A stretch of DNA of 64,000 bases, taken from assembly GCA_964551445.1 (NCBI GenBank), contig CAZKCG010000001.1, forward strand, positions 124,001 to 188,000. Reading direction: 5' to 3'. Below the pieces are notes generated by a model. It saw only the letters and a list, made by a program, of their open reading frames with translations. It ran no database searches and was not told the DNA's origin. Source of the stretch: DAOPXV01 sp964551445 (GTDB taxonomy: Bacteria > Muiribacteriota > UBA9980). The position numbers and the translations under genes were made by a program. Positions 1 through 8,359 of this stretch are shown one piece after another. The first letter of the stretch is position 1. Each line of letters begins with the position of its first letter.

Positions 1-396
1 CGCTCCGAGCCTGTCCATTTCGGCGTTCGCCGCGTCGAGTTCCGTCTGAAGCCCTTCGCTGTGCCCTTCGCGCAGGCGCGAGCAGAGACTTTCATATTTT
101 TTAATGATTTCCGTCTGGGGGCTCTTGTTTTTAAAAATATGCTCCAGGACCGTATCGGCCGCGTCGAAGGATGGGAGCTGTTCTAAAAGGCTTATCCTGA
201 GATCTTTGTTGCGTGATATTATCCCTGAATCGGCGTTGTCGGCCCCGGCCAGAAGCCTTAAAAAAGTAGTTTTGCCGCTGCCGTTAATGCCTATGAGGGC
301 TATCTTTCTGCCCTCGTCGAGGCCGAGGGAAACATCCCTGAAAAGCGGTTTATCGCCTATTGATTTTGTGAGCCTGTCTATCGAAATAAGATTCAT
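1..396 (-). CDS. ABC-F family ATPase, N-terminal part (cut by window edge)
   Basis: Reading the minus strand from an ATG at 396 gives an open frame of 132 residues that runs off the left edge. It starts MNLISIDRLTKSIGDKPLF, the usual opening of ABC-F proteins such as Uup or EttA. A Walker A motif GINGSGKTT lies near residue 37 and a Q-loop (LLEQ) near residue 70. No membrane segment is seen. ABC-F proteins are soluble twin-ATPase factors that act on ribosomes. The start directly abuts the stop of the potassium channel gene upstream, so it should be the last visible gene of the ybaB-recR-channel operon. Which subfamily it belongs to cannot be told from this half domain. Confidence 0.85.
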   Translation of the reverse strand, partial: MNLISIDRLTKSIGDKPLFRDVSLGLDEGRKIALIGINGSGKTTFLRLLAGADNADSGIISRNKDLRISLLEQLPSFDAADTVLEHIFKNKSPQTEIIKKYESLCSRLREGHSEGLQTELDAANAEMDRLGA

Positions 397-1383
397 TTAA
401 AGTTTTTTGACCGCCTCTATCTGCGAGGCGCTGCCTAAAACTATCAACTTGTCGCGGTCTTCCAGGATCGTATTAGGCGCCGGGTTCGTCATGAGTTTAT
501 CGTTCTTTCTTATCGCTATGACTATGACGCCGCTTTTCTGGCGGATGCCGGAATCCATGAGTGAAAGCCCTCTTATTTTTGACTTTTCGCCCACGAGGAC
601 CTCCTCCATCTGAAGGTCGAGGTCCTGGCCGTGTATGACGGTATCGAGGAAATCTACTACTGACGGGCGGATCATAGCCGCCGCCATTCTTCGTCCGCCG
701 ATGATGTTGGGGGCGATAACTTTATTCGCGCCGGCTTTTTTTAGTTTTTCGAGCGAGTTCTCGTTCTCGGAACGGGTTATGATATATAGTTCCGAGTTCA
801 GATTCCGCGCCGATAAAACTACGAAAACGTTGCCGACGTCGGTCGGAAGATTCGATATGAGACCCTTAGCCCGTTCTATTCCGGCTTCAACGAGAGCCTC
901 GTCCTTTATCGGATCGCCCTTGATGTAGAGTATTCCTCTTTTTGAATATTCATCTATCATGCTCTCGTCGTGTTCGATAACTACGAATGAAAGTTTGTTG
1001 GTTTCAAACTCCTTGATTATGAGTTCGGTGATCTCGCCGCCGCCGCATATTATATAATGATTTGAGAGTTTTTTGATCATATCGTAACTGAACCCCTTTC
1101 CAAAAACCTTTCTTATCTGGCCTTCTACTATGACCTTCGTAAAATTTCCGAGAGCGTAGGTGCCGACCGCGACGCCGGCCATGAGCAGGAAGACCGTGAA
1201 AACTTTTCCGGTCTGTGAAAGCACTTCTCCGCCGCCGAGTCCGACCGTTGAAAATATTACCGAAACAAGATACAGCGAATCGACGAAAGACATTTTTTCT
1301 ATGAACATATAACCCGATATGCCTATAGAAACAATAACGATAAGGGTCGCGAAGGAATATAGTAAAAGTTTTTTATCATCCAT
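397..1383 (-). CDS. Two-TM potassium channel with RCK/TrkA domains, altered filter
   Basis: The 328-residue protein has the MthK-like plan. TM1 lies at about 9-28, a pore helix and filter at 35-52, TM2 at 58-80, an RCK-N (TrkA-N) Rossmann domain with an ICGGGEITELI nucleotide loop from about 110, and an RCK-C domain from about 250. It should form a cytoplasmically gated potassium channel in the inner membrane. The selectivity filter reads TVGLGGGE at 46-53, where family members usually have TVGYGD or TVGFGE, so the aromatic residue and the following acid are changed. It sits one base after recR and abuts the ABC-F gene, so it is co-transcribed with both. The family call is firm, but K+ selectivity is not certain. 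Confidence 0.88.
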   Translation of the reverse strand: MDDKKLLLYSFATLIVIVSIGISGYMFIEKMSFVDSLYLVSVIFSTVGLGGGEVLSQTGKVFTVFLLMAGVAVGTYALGNFTKVIVEGQIRKVFGKGFSYDMIKKLSNHYIICGGGEITELIIKEFETNKLSFVVIEHDESMIDEYSKRGILYIKGDPIKDEALVEAGIERAKGLISNLPTDVGNVFVVLSARNLNSELYIITRSENENSLEKLKKAGANKVIAPNIIGGRRMAAAMIRPSVVDFLDTVIHGQDLDLQMEEVLVGEKSKIRGLSLMDSGIRQKSGVIVIAIRKNDKLMTNPAPNTILEDRDKLIVLGSASQIEAVKKL

Positions 1384-1384
1384 A

Positions 1385-1981
1385 TCAGTTCCGGTTGCAC
1401 AGCGCCCGCGCGAGCGTCATCGAGTCGAGATGTTCGATCTCGCAGCCCGTCGGGATCCCTTGCGCGAGGCGGGTTATCTTTATCTCGCCGCGGCTTATCT
1501 GTTTTTTTATGAAGGCCATGGTGGCGTCGCCCTCCACTTTCGGCGGAAGCGCGAAAAATATTTCTTTTATAAGCGGCTCCGGCGAATTTATCTTCGCGAT
1601 GAGCTGTTTTATTTTAAGCTTGTCGGAGGTCATGAAATCCATGGGCGATATCAGGCCGTTCAAAACATGATAAACGCCGGTGTACTGGCCTGTGTTCTCT
1701 ATGTAGGGGATGTCGGTCGGTTTTTCGACGACGCAGATCTTCGAGCGGTCGCGCATATCGTCGGAACAGATGCCGCAGATATCCGATTCACATATCCCGA
1801 AGCAGTTCTCGCAGAATCTGACGTTTCTGATGACCTCTTCTATGGAAGAACTGAGCGCCGTGCCGAATTCACTTCCTTTCCTGAAAATGAAGAGGGCAAG
1901 GCGCTGCGCCGATTTGGGCCCGACTCCGGGCAGTTTTTCGAGCTCATGGGTAAGCCTGTCAAGGCTTGGAGTTAGAGCCAT
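1385..1981 (-). CDS. recR: Recombination mediator RecR
   Basis: The 198-residue length is the normal one for RecR. The N-terminal helix-hairpin-helix (KLPGVGPKSAQRLALF) is followed by a four-cysteine zinc finger (CENCFGIC..CGIC), a Toprim domain (ICVVEKPTDI) and the C-terminal Walker-B-like block GIPTGCEIEHLDS. RecR acts with RecF and RecO to load RecA at single-strand gaps. The usual GIPxGxELEYLD is slightly altered, which is within family variation. An AAGGAA ribosome site lies just upstream of the ATG, 21 bases after the ybaB stop. ybaB-recR is a very widespread gene pair and confirms both calls. Confidence 0.96.
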   Translation of the reverse strand: MALTPSLDRLTHELEKLPGVGPKSAQRLALFIFRKGSEFGTALSSSIEEVIRNVRFCENCFGICESDICGICSDDMRDRSKICVVEKPTDIPYIENTGQYTGVYHVLNGLISPMDFMTSDKLKIKQLIAKINSPEPLIKEIFFALPPKVEGDATMAFIKKQISRGEIKITRLAQGIPTGCEIEHLDSMTLARALCNRN

Positions 1982-2002
1982 CTATATATTCAATTCCTTA
2001 TC

Positions 2003-2335
2003 TTAGAAAAGGCCGGGTATCGAAAGGCCGCCCGTGATCTTGTTAAGTTCGTTCTGCGAGTGTTCAGATGATTTTTTTATGGCTTCTTTTACGGCCGCCA
2101 TGATAAGGTCCTGGAGCATTTCGACGTCGTCGGGGTTCACTACTTCTTTTTCGATCTTGAGCGAGAGAAGTTCCTGTTTTCCGTTGACCTTCGCGGTTAC
2201 CATTCCGCCGCCGGAGGTTCCGCTGACCTCATATGTAGCGAGTTCTTCCTGCATTTTCGATATTTTATTCTGCATCGACTGCGCCTGTCTGACCAGGTTG
2301 TTCATCTGACCGCCCATCATTGGCATTTTTCCCAT
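2003..2335 (-). CDS. ybaB: YbaB/EbfC nucleoid-associated protein
   Basis: This 110-residue protein has the YbaB/EbfC pattern. A methionine-rich start is followed by a long helix (NLVRQAQSMQNKISKMQEEL), a central VSGTSGGGMVTAKVNGK strand pair and a C-terminal helix ending ITGGLSIPGLF. Members are dimeric DNA-binding proteins of the nucleoid, commonly encoded directly upstream of recR. A strong GAGGTGAT ribosome site precedes the ATG. It is the first gene of a minus-strand operon leading into recR, a K+ channel and an ABC-F protein. No dnaX is visible upstream, although dnaX-ybaB-recR is a common order. Confidence 0.95.
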   Translation of the reverse strand: MGKMPMMGGQMNNLVRQAQSMQNKISKMQEELATYEVSGTSGGGMVTAKVNGKQELLSLKIEKEVVNPDDVEMLQDLIMAAVKEAIKKSSEHSQNELNKITGGLSIPGLF

Positions 2336-2377
2336 TTTATATCACCTCAAAATAATTTAGCTGAAGTTTTTGTGGTT

Positions 2378-2407
2378 ATTTTACCATAATAAGAGCCTTT
2401 AAGTCAA
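2378..2407 (-). promoter_or_regulatory. Sigma-70-type promoter for ybaB-recR operon
   Basis: On the minus strand TTGACT (2407-2402) and TAAAAT (2383-2378) are separated by 18 bases. They lie about 45 bases upstream of the ybaB start. The match is 5/6 in each box, and no other candidate for the operon was seen in this AT-rich spacer. Confidence 0.6.
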
Positions 2408-2626
2408 TTTTTTTGTGGCTGATCGGGACATTTCAACTTAAATCTGCCGCTTTTTAGCTAAATTACCGCGGATCGCAGGTTGATGCGCCGCGAAGTCCTT
2501 TTGTTGCAGAAAAATTGTTGCAATTTGCATAATGTTGTTTTGATAGGCCGCATCGTTCTTCTTTTTTTTTCGCCATTATCCGTTAAAAAGCCCGAAAACA
2601 GAAGGAACTCTGATTTATGATACGGT

Positions 2627-2642
2627 TGGCACGGGCTATGCA
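2627..2642 (+). promoter_or_regulatory. Sigma-54 promoter for pseudopilin
   Basis: TGGCACG followed by four bases and ATGCA matches the sigma-54 consensus TGGCACG-N4-TTGCW at all but one position. The invariant GG and GC are ten bases apart, as required. It lies 72 bases upstream of the translation start, which allows a leader of about 60 bases. Type IV pilin genes are often sigma-54 dependent through PilSR. No pilSR pair is in the window, although several sigma-54 activators are. Confidence 0.75.
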
Positions 2643-2713
2643 TTAGCAAGTGGCGTGAGAAACAAAAACAAAAAAATGAGATAAAATAAAAAATGAAACG
2701 AGGAGGAGTTTTT

Positions 2714-3691
2714 ATGATGAACATACTTAATTCAAAGAACGCGAAAGGGTTTTCGTTGATCGAGCTCATGATAGTAATAGCCATTATAGGAATACTTGTC
2801 GCGGTCGCTCTCCCGCAGTTCCAGGACATGGCCGAAGGAGCGAAAAAAACGAAGTCCAAACAGGATTGCGACATACTTGTCGAAGCCGTCCAGAAATTTA
2901 ACTCCCTTGAAGGCACGACCGTTCAGGATAAATATATGAAAGAGCTTAAAGGCAAATATATATCGACTTGGGAAACGCTTAGAGATCCGTGGGGAAACAG
3001 ATACGAACAGGAATACAGAAAGGGCATAGTATATTCAAAAGGCCCTGACGGCAGGCATGTTGACGGAGGCGGCTCTAGCAGCCCTGCCAATAAGGACGAT
3101 ATAGTGGTCGCGTACATCGGAGCGCTCACTCTCGTCAACGCCAAACTCGAGGTCAATCCCAAGGCCGGTAATTTCCAGGATCCCGCCGAGATCAACAAGT
3201 GTTTCGACGTGCTTCACTTATACTTCAACAAGGAGGTCGCGGTTCCCTCAGCCGTTAATCTCGGTTCGGCGGCCACGGCTCCCGCCGCTTCGACCACTTC
3301 CGATGCATCCGCCGCGGCCTCGTCTTTCAGATACTATACAAGCGCCAGCGCCTCGGCGCTTCCGCTCGGCGCCGAGCTTCCTGTCGATCTTACCGCGGCT
3401 TCTTCCGGCGCCCTCGTAAAATGGTCGCAGTCCGATGCGGGAGACCCTGCCGCAAGCCCGGCTCCCATTATATCATGGGGCTCCGACTCGAAAGAAGTAG
3501 TTATAAAGTTAGCCGCCGGCTTTACAAGCGCCGATCCTTCAAAAAGCCTCATAATTCCCGGAACCCACTTTATAAATCTCACAGGCGCTAAAAACAACAA
3601 GAACCCCATATTCTATGAAAGCGGCGGCACGCAGACCGCTGACGGCGGAGAGTCTTCAGGAGCGCAGATACTGGTCAAAAATTATGAGTAA
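2714..3691 (+). CDS. GspG-like type II/IV pseudopilin with long C-terminal extension
   Basis: The start at 2714 is chosen because a GAGGAGG ribosome site (2700-2706) sits inside the longer reading from 2693. The 325-residue protein has a prepilin peptidase site KG|FSLIELM with the conserved Glu at +5, and a hydrophobic N-terminal helix (IVIAIIGILVAVALPQF). A major-pseudopilin domain follows to about residue 135, with the GspG hallmarks LRDPWGNRY and YSKGPDGR. GspG is usually about 145 residues. Here some 180 more follow, with an Ala/Ser/Thr-rich linker (about 190-225) and a beta-rich tail. No gsp or pil partners lie nearby, so assembly must use a machine encoded elsewhere. The exact role (pilus, secretion or minor surface fibre) is open. 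Confidence 0.85.
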   Translation: MMNILNSKNAKGFSLIELMIVIAIIGILVAVALPQFQDMAEGAKKTKSKQDCDILVEAVQKFNSLEGTTVQDKYMKELKGKYISTWETLRDPWGNRYEQEYRKGIVYSKGPDGRHVDGGGSSSPANKDDIVVAYIGALTLVNAKLEVNPKAGNFQDPAEINKCFDVLHLYFNKEVAVPSAVNLGSAATAPAASTTSDASAAASSFRYYTSASASALPLGAELPVDLTAASSGALVKWSQSDAGDPAASPAPIISWGSDSKEVVIKLAAGFTSADPSKSLIIPGTHFINLTGAKNNKNPIFYESGGTQTADGGESSGAQILVKNYE

Positions 3692-3894
3692 GCCCTTCTG
3701 AAATGACCGCTCGTACAGTCCGGACTTTATAAAACGCCAAAGGGAATAAAACTGATATTCAACTGTGAACAGAAAAAATGATCGTTCTTACCTGACATGC
3801 TTTATAAAACCTTTAATTTAAAAGAAAAAGCTGATAAAAAATATAATAAGCGAATGAAAATCGATCAAAAGCAAACAATAAGACAAGGCTAAAA

Positions 3895-3937
3895 AATGCC
3901 GTGGCGGTCTGAAAAGAGTCTGCCTCGGCATTTTTTT
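3895..3937 (+). terminator. Rho-independent terminator after pseudopilin
   Basis: The arms AATGCCG and CGGCATT pair and extend through one mismatch into GGC/GCC. The loop is short and a run of seven T follows. The hairpin ends the pilin transcript about 200 bases after its stop. The stretch 3692-3894 before it shows no gene. Confidence 0.85.
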
Positions 3938-3955
3938 AAATATTCAAATTCGTAG

Positions 3956-3984
3956 TTGTGCAAAGCGTATTTTTCTGTTAAAAT
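3956..3984 (+). promoter_or_regulatory. Sigma-70-type promoter for ogt
   Basis: TTGTGC, 17 bases, then TAAAAT, ending 39 bases before the ogt ATG and directly after the terminator of the previous unit. The -10 box matches 5/6 and the -35 box is weaker (4/6). Confidence 0.5.
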
Positions 3985-4023
3985 TTATTCGTTAAATAAA
4001 ATTAAAAAGAGGAACTTAAAAAT

Positions 4024-4506
4024 ATGCGGATCGAAAAACATTCGTTTCAAAGCCCTGTAGGCGAAATAACATGTTCGTTCGACGGCGGTCTTCTGGTTGA
4101 ACTTAGCATCATAGCTGAAACTAAAGATCGAAAAATAAAAAAAGAAGAAGACGGCTGTGCTTTTCAGAAAGAGCTTATGGAGTATTTTTCTGGAAAATTA
4201 AAAAAATTCGGACAGAAATTTAAATTTTTAAAGGGCACCGAATTTCAAAAGAAAGTGTGGCTTACGCTTTTAAAGATACCTTACGGCGAGGTAAGATCCT
4301 ATAAATGGATGGCTGAGGAAATAGGCTCCCCCCGCGCTGCAAGGGCTGTCGGGAACGCGTTGAATAAAAATCCGCTGCCCGTTATCCTTCCGTGCCACAG
4401 GATCATAGCGGCTGACGGTTCGATCGGCGGATTCGGCTGCGGGGTCGGCGTGAAGGAAAAATTGCTTTCCATCGAAAAATTCCCGATGGATTCACTTAAA
4501 AAATAA
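4024..4506 (+). CDS. ogt: Methylated-DNA--protein-cysteine methyltransferase
   Basis: The 160-residue protein ends with the complete catalytic domain of the Ogt/MGMT family. It has the helix-turn-helix with arginine finger region (SPRAARAVGNAL) and the active-site motif PCHRII, with the acceptor Cys at 124. It transfers the alkyl group from O6-alkylguanine in DNA to this Cys in a single suicidal reaction. The N-terminal domain is short and there is no Ada-type AdaA domain, so it is a stand-alone repair protein. AGAGGAAC precedes the ATG. It has its own promoter and stands alone between two unrelated genes. Confidence 0.95.
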   Translation: MRIEKHSFQSPVGEITCSFDGGLLVELSIIAETKDRKIKKEEDGCAFQKELMEYFSGKLKKFGQKFKFLKGTEFQKKVWLTLLKIPYGEVRSYKWMAEEIGSPRAARAVGNALNKNPLPVILPCHRIIAADGSIGGFGCGVGVKEKLLSIEKFPMDSLKK

Positions 4507-4520
4507 ATTTAGTGCTATAT

Positions 4521-4550
4521 TATGAAATTGTTATGAAATTGTTATGAAAG
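4521..4550 (+). repeat. 11-bp tandem repeat, 2.7 copies
   Basis: The unit TATGAAATTGT is repeated head to tail at 4521 and 4532, with a partial third copy at 4543. It lies between the ogt stop and the hemC promoter. It could be replication slippage or a small regulator site, and nothing further can be said from sequence. Confidence 0.6.
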
Positions 4551-4582
4551 AACATGCGAAGTTTATAACGCGAAACAATTTC

Positions 4583-4611
4583 TTGAATATTTTTATCGCG
4601 TGATATATAAT
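4583..4611 (+). promoter_or_regulatory. Sigma-70-type promoter for hemC
   Basis: TTGAAT, 17 bases, then a perfect TATAAT. It lies about 130 bases upstream of the hemC start, which leaves a leader of roughly 125 bases in which no clear structure was identified. Confidence 0.6.
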
Positions 4612-4742
4612 ATCCGATTGATTTTTATAACAATACAGTATAGGTTCTTTCGTGTTTTGCGCGTGAAGAATATGCCGGCCGGTCATTGGTTTTCATAACC
4701 GGCGCAAAACGGGAAGCAGCCAAAATATTTCAAGGAGTTCAA

Positions 4743-5672
4743 ATGGCGAAGATTGTAATAGCGACCAGAAAAAGCCCGCTCGCGATATGGCAGGCCGAGC
4801 ATGTCCGTGAAATTTTGAAAAAAGAACACCCTGAGAACGATTATGAATTTCTTGAAATAGTGACCGAAGGCGACAGGATCCTCGATTCTTCGCTATCAAA
4901 GATAGGCGGCAAGGGTCTTTTCGTAAAAGACATCGAAAAGGCCATCATCGAGGGTAAAGCCGACTTCGCCGTTCACAGCGCCAAGGATATGCCGGTTGAA
5001 ATAACTAAAGAACTTTATATAAGCGCTATCATGAAAAGAGAAGATCCTTTCGACGCTTTGATAACATCGGATAAAAAAAAGCTTGTCGATCTTCCGATGG
5101 GCGCTAACATAGGCACTTCAAGCATGAGAAGAAAGTCCCAATTATTATATCAGCGGCCTGATCTGAAGATAACCGAACTTCGCGGCAACGTCAATTCGCG
5201 CCTGAAAAAACTCGACGAAGGCCAATACGACGCCATAGTCCTCGCGTGCGCTTCGGTAAAAAGAATGGGCTGGGGAGATCGTATATCACAGATATTAGAC
5301 GACCGGATGATAATTCCCTGCTGCGGCCAGGGCGCTCTCGCCATCGAAAGCCGGCGCGGCGATAAAAAGACCGACGCGCTTATCAAATGTCTTAATGATA
5401 CCAAAAGTTTTCTGGAGGTCGAAGGAGAAAGGACGTTTCTGACCAGGCTTAACGGCGGCTGCCAGATGCCGGTCGGAGTTTTCTGCGAACAGCTGTCCGA
5501 CGGGCGCTTTCATATGAGCGGCGTCATATTCGACCCCGAAGGTAAAACAAAGGTTGAAGGAACGAAGGTCGGCATTAAAAACGTTATCGTGGGTTTTGAG
5601 CTGGCCAACGAGCTTTTGGACGGCGGCGGCAGGAGAATATTGGACGAGATAGGGCATTCTTTAAAACATTGA
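4743..5672 (+). CDS. hemC: Hydroxymethylbilane synthase (porphobilinogen deaminase)
   Basis: The start at 4743 follows AAGGAG at 4732-4737 and gives the usual N-terminus MAKIVIATRKSPLAIWQ. An upstream ATG at 4686 would add 19 atypical residues. The 309-residue protein carries KIGGKGLFVKDIE, the catalytic loop HSAKDMP with Asp82, ITELRGNVNSRL and the dipyrromethane cofactor Cys240 in RLNGGCQMPVG. It condenses four porphobilinogen units into hydroxymethylbilane on the route to haem, sirohaem or B12. It is separated from other hem genes, having ogt upstream and a convergent radical SAM gene downstream. A B12 route would fit the B12-type radical SAM enzyme next door, but that link is only inference. 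Confidence 0.97.
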   Translation: MAKIVIATRKSPLAIWQAEHVREILKKEHPENDYEFLEIVTEGDRILDSSLSKIGGKGLFVKDIEKAIIEGKADFAVHSAKDMPVEITKELYISAIMKREDPFDALITSDKKKLVDLPMGANIGTSSMRRKSQLLYQRPDLKITELRGNVNSRLKKLDEGQYDAIVLACASVKRMGWGDRISQILDDRMIIPCCGQGALAIESRRGDKKTDALIKCLNDTKSFLEVEGERTFLTRLNGGCQMPVGVFCEQLSDGRFHMSGVIFDPEGKTKVEGTKVGIKNVIVGFELANELLDGGGRRILDEIGHSLKH

Positions 5673-5718
5673 ACAGCAAAAGCAGTATTTGCTTGTAATG
5701 GCGCTATAGTCAATCTTC

Positions 5719-7572
5719 TTATTTTCTGAAAAGGCTTTTGAAAATTTGCGATATAATCCGGCCGAAGATCTTGGCGTAGAATCCGTTAAAGATATTATGC
5801 GCTAAAATAGTTGAAAGCGCGATATTTTTAACCAGGTTTTTCCTGGCGGCCATGAAATATTTCAAAAGAAAGAGCGGAAAATTAAAGACCGCGGTGTTGT
5901 CTTTTGAGATGGTCCTTTTATTATCCGTTCTGACCTTAGCGATCATTATTTTTTCATTTCTTATTTTTATATCAAGTGTAGCAAGAGGTTTTTCGTGTTC
6001 GGTCACGTTTATTAAAATATCGTGGCCGTTCAGTGCTTTTTTTATGAATTTAAGGCCGATCATGTCGGTGAATTCGTCGAAATGTTCGGTCATATCCATT
6101 TCTTCCGGCTCGAATGTCGCGATCGTTTCGCGGAAATAGGTCTCTACCATTCTTAAATTTTCGCTTCTATAGAACTTGTCTTCGAGTATGCAGCCAAATA
6201 CCGAATAATCGCAGGCCTTCATATATTTCAATACGCTTAAAAGCGGAATGTTCAAAACATTTCTGAAATAAAGCGGGACCCTGAAAACGCCCGCCGCTTT
6301 TTTCGGCGAGAAGAAATCGAGCCACATTTTAACGCGAAGCTTTTTGAGCTGTTCTTCGTTCACATCCGGATGGCGGACCAGCATTCTGCCTTCGGTGAAA
6401 TAACTCCAGCCGCGCTCGGGTATGAGCCGCTGTTCTTTTTTTAATTCCTCGCGGTATTTGGTGCCAGGGAACGGCTGTGAATAAAGAGGCTCGATGTAGG
6501 TCGGGTTCAGTTTTCTGGCGAAAGCGCCGAGCTCTGAAAGCACCTTCACGCCGTCGCGCACGTCGCCGAAAACATAAGAATTTCCTATGTAGCAGGCGCC
6601 GGCCTCGAGCCATTCCGCGTTGACCTTTTTAATGAATTCATGCGATTCGGCGAAGCCTTTTTTATATCTGAGAAGCTGTTCCGGGTTAGGCGATTCGGCG
6701 CCGTAAGAGAGCATTATGAAACCTGCCGCGACCATCTTTTTTTTAAGTTCCGTTTTTCCGGCGAAGGGCCGGATGAAAGAAAAGAACGCTATTTTTATCC
6801 CCGCCGCGATGACCATGTCGCATATCTTTTCAACGCGCTCGAGGTCGCCGCCGAAATGATCGTCGGTAAGCATGCAGTATTTGACACCCATGTCGTTTAA
6901 CTTTTTAATTTCGGCGAAAACGTATTCAGGCGAATGGACGCGGTATTTGTGAGGATAGACGGACGCGGGAGAACAGAAGGAACACGCGTGCGTGCAGCCC
7001 CTGGAAGTTTCCAGCAGGTCCATTTTTATGAGGCCGGCGGCTGAATAATTATAGTAAGGTTTTCTTAAATGACGGGCCGGAGGTTTCAGACGGTCCATGT
7101 TATATTCGGGCTCCGCCGGTTTGTTTTTGAAGGCTTCGCCGTTATGGCGATAAACGAGGCCGGGGATCTTCGAGTTTTCAACGCCTTCGACGATCATTCT
7201 GAAACTATCTTCGCCGTCGCCGCATATTACAAGATCTGAATGTTCGAGCGCCTCCATCGGACACGATGTGGCGTGAAGGCCGCCCATGACTATTTTCGTT
7301 TTCGGAAGCCGGTTCTTGATCTCTTTTGCGATCTCATAGCTTTTCGAGCTGTAAACGGTCGTTTTAACGTTGACCGCGACGATATCGGGGCAAAATTCGG
7401 TTATTTTAAAAATGAGGTCGGGTTCGAAACGGATATCGAAAAGCTCTATATCGCATATATCTTCGACCGCCGCGCCGAGCCTTTCAAGTCCGAGCGACGG
7501 AAGGCGGAATCCGAAGAATGAGTCTTTTTTTATGTGGGCGGTATATACCAGAGCGACCTTCGGACGGGACAT
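5719..7572 (-). CDS. B12-binding-type radical SAM enzyme of lipid/polyketide-like cluster
   Basis: The 617-residue protein has an N-terminal B12-binding-type Rossmann domain (about 1-150; no DxHxxG motif seen) and a radical SAM core with Cys193-x3-Cys197-x2-Cys200 (RGCTHACSFC). A C-terminal region of about 150 residues (470-617) has no motif I recognise and ends in a basic amphipathic helix. This is the layout of BchE, HpnP and other cobalamin-dependent methylases or cyclases. Its gene abuts the SDR gene upstream, and an ACP and an amidohydrolase gene precede that on the same strand. A methyl transfer to, or cyclisation of, an acyl or isoprenoid chain is a fair guess. The substrate is unknown. 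Confidence 0.85.
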   Translation of the reverse strand: MSRPKVALVYTAHIKKDSFFGFRLPSLGLERLGAAVEDICDIELFDIRFEPDLIFKITEFCPDIVAVNVKTTVYSSKSYEIAKEIKNRLPKTKIVMGGLHATSCPMEALEHSDLVICGDGEDSFRMIVEGVENSKIPGLVYRHNGEAFKNKPAEPEYNMDRLKPPARHLRKPYYNYSAAGLIKMDLLETSRGCTHACSFCSPASVYPHKYRVHSPEYVFAEIKKLNDMGVKYCMLTDDHFGGDLERVEKICDMVIAAGIKIAFFSFIRPFAGKTELKKKMVAAGFIMLSYGAESPNPEQLLRYKKGFAESHEFIKKVNAEWLEAGACYIGNSYVFGDVRDGVKVLSELGAFARKLNPTYIEPLYSQPFPGTKYREELKKEQRLIPERGWSYFTEGRMLVRHPDVNEEQLKKLRVKMWLDFFSPKKAAGVFRVPLYFRNVLNIPLLSVLKYMKACDYSVFGCILEDKFYRSENLRMVETYFRETIATFEPEEMDMTEHFDEFTDMIGLKFIKKALNGHDILINVTEHEKPLATLDIKIRNEKIMIAKVRTDNKRTISKDNTAVFNFPLFLLKYFMAARKNLVKNIALSTILAHNIFNGFYAKIFGRIISQIFKSLFRK

Positions 7573-8346
7573 TTAAAGCCCTCCGCTTATTACGACCGTT
7601 TCTCCGGTCATGTATGAATTAAGGTCCGAAACGATGAAAGCCGCGAATTTAGCTATCTCGTCGGGCGTGCCCATCCTGCCTATAGGGCAGAACTTTTCAA
7701 AATCTTTTTTCCGTATCTCCGGAAGGCCCGACGCGAAATCTGTTTCAATAAGCCCCGGCGCGATGCTGTTGACGAAGATATTATATCTTGCGACTTCCTT
7801 GGCCAGGGTGTAGGTGAAGGCGTTCATGGCGGCCTTCGTCATTGCGTAATGGACGGGAACAGCGGCCATCGGCCGGACGCCGCAGAGAGAACCGACGTTT
7901 AATATTTTTCCGTATTTTTTATCTTTCATATGATGAAGGACGGGATAGGTGAAATTATAAAGAGAATCGATATTGACCGATACCGCCTTATGCCATGTTT
8001 CGGCTTCAAGCGCGAGAAAAGGCATGTTATCGGAAACGGCCACGTTATTTACGAGGATATCGATGCCGCCTAACCCTTCCAGAACTTTTTCGACGGCTTT
8101 CAAAGATTGAGCCGTGCTCGACGCGTCGCATTTTATTTTCAGCGCTTTAACGCCGGCCGCTTCGATCGTTTCAATGACCGCGTCCGCGTCGCCGTCGGAC
8201 TTTTTATAAACGATGGCGATATCCGCGCCGCAGCGGGCCAGTTCGATCGCGATGGAACGGCCTATGCCTCTCGATCCGCCGGTTATAAGCGCGGTTTTTT
8301 TTCGGAGATCTATTCTTGGAAGCGTGTCGGTTTCTTTTTTTATCAT
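7573..8346 (-). CDS. SDR-family 3-oxoacyl-ACP reductase (FabG-like)
   Basis: The 257-residue protein is a classical short-chain dehydrogenase. It has the NAD(P) loop GGSRGIG at 23-29, NNVA at 100-103, and the catalytic Ser153, Tyr167 and Lys171 (YAMTK). It ends MTGETVVISGGL, as FabG proteins do. FabG reduces 3-oxoacyl-ACP with NADPH. Between an ACP and a radical SAM gene, and facing several ketosynthases, this is its likely job here. It lies directly against the start of the radical SAM gene and 13 bases after the ACP stop, which shows tight co-transcription. No ribosome site is obvious before its ATG, so translation may be coupled. Confidence 0.9.
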   Translation of the reverse strand: MIKKETDTLPRIDLRKKTALITGGSRGIGRSIAIELARCGADIAIVYKKSDGDADAVIETIEAAGVKALKIKCDASSTAQSLKAVEKVLEGLGGIDILVNNVAVSDNMPFLALEAETWHKAVSVNIDSLYNFTYPVLHHMKDKKYGKILNVGSLCGVRPMAAVPVHYAMTKAAMNAFTYTLAKEVARYNIFVNSIAPGLIETDFASGLPEIRKKDFEKFCPIGRMGTPDEIAKFAAFIVSDLNSYMTGETVVISGGL

Positions 8347-8359
8347 AATTTATTTATTT

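Noticed and set aside
1319..1975. A 218-codon plus-strand frame opposite recR
   Set aside because: recR on the other strand is certain from its motifs, and this frame has no recognisable domain.
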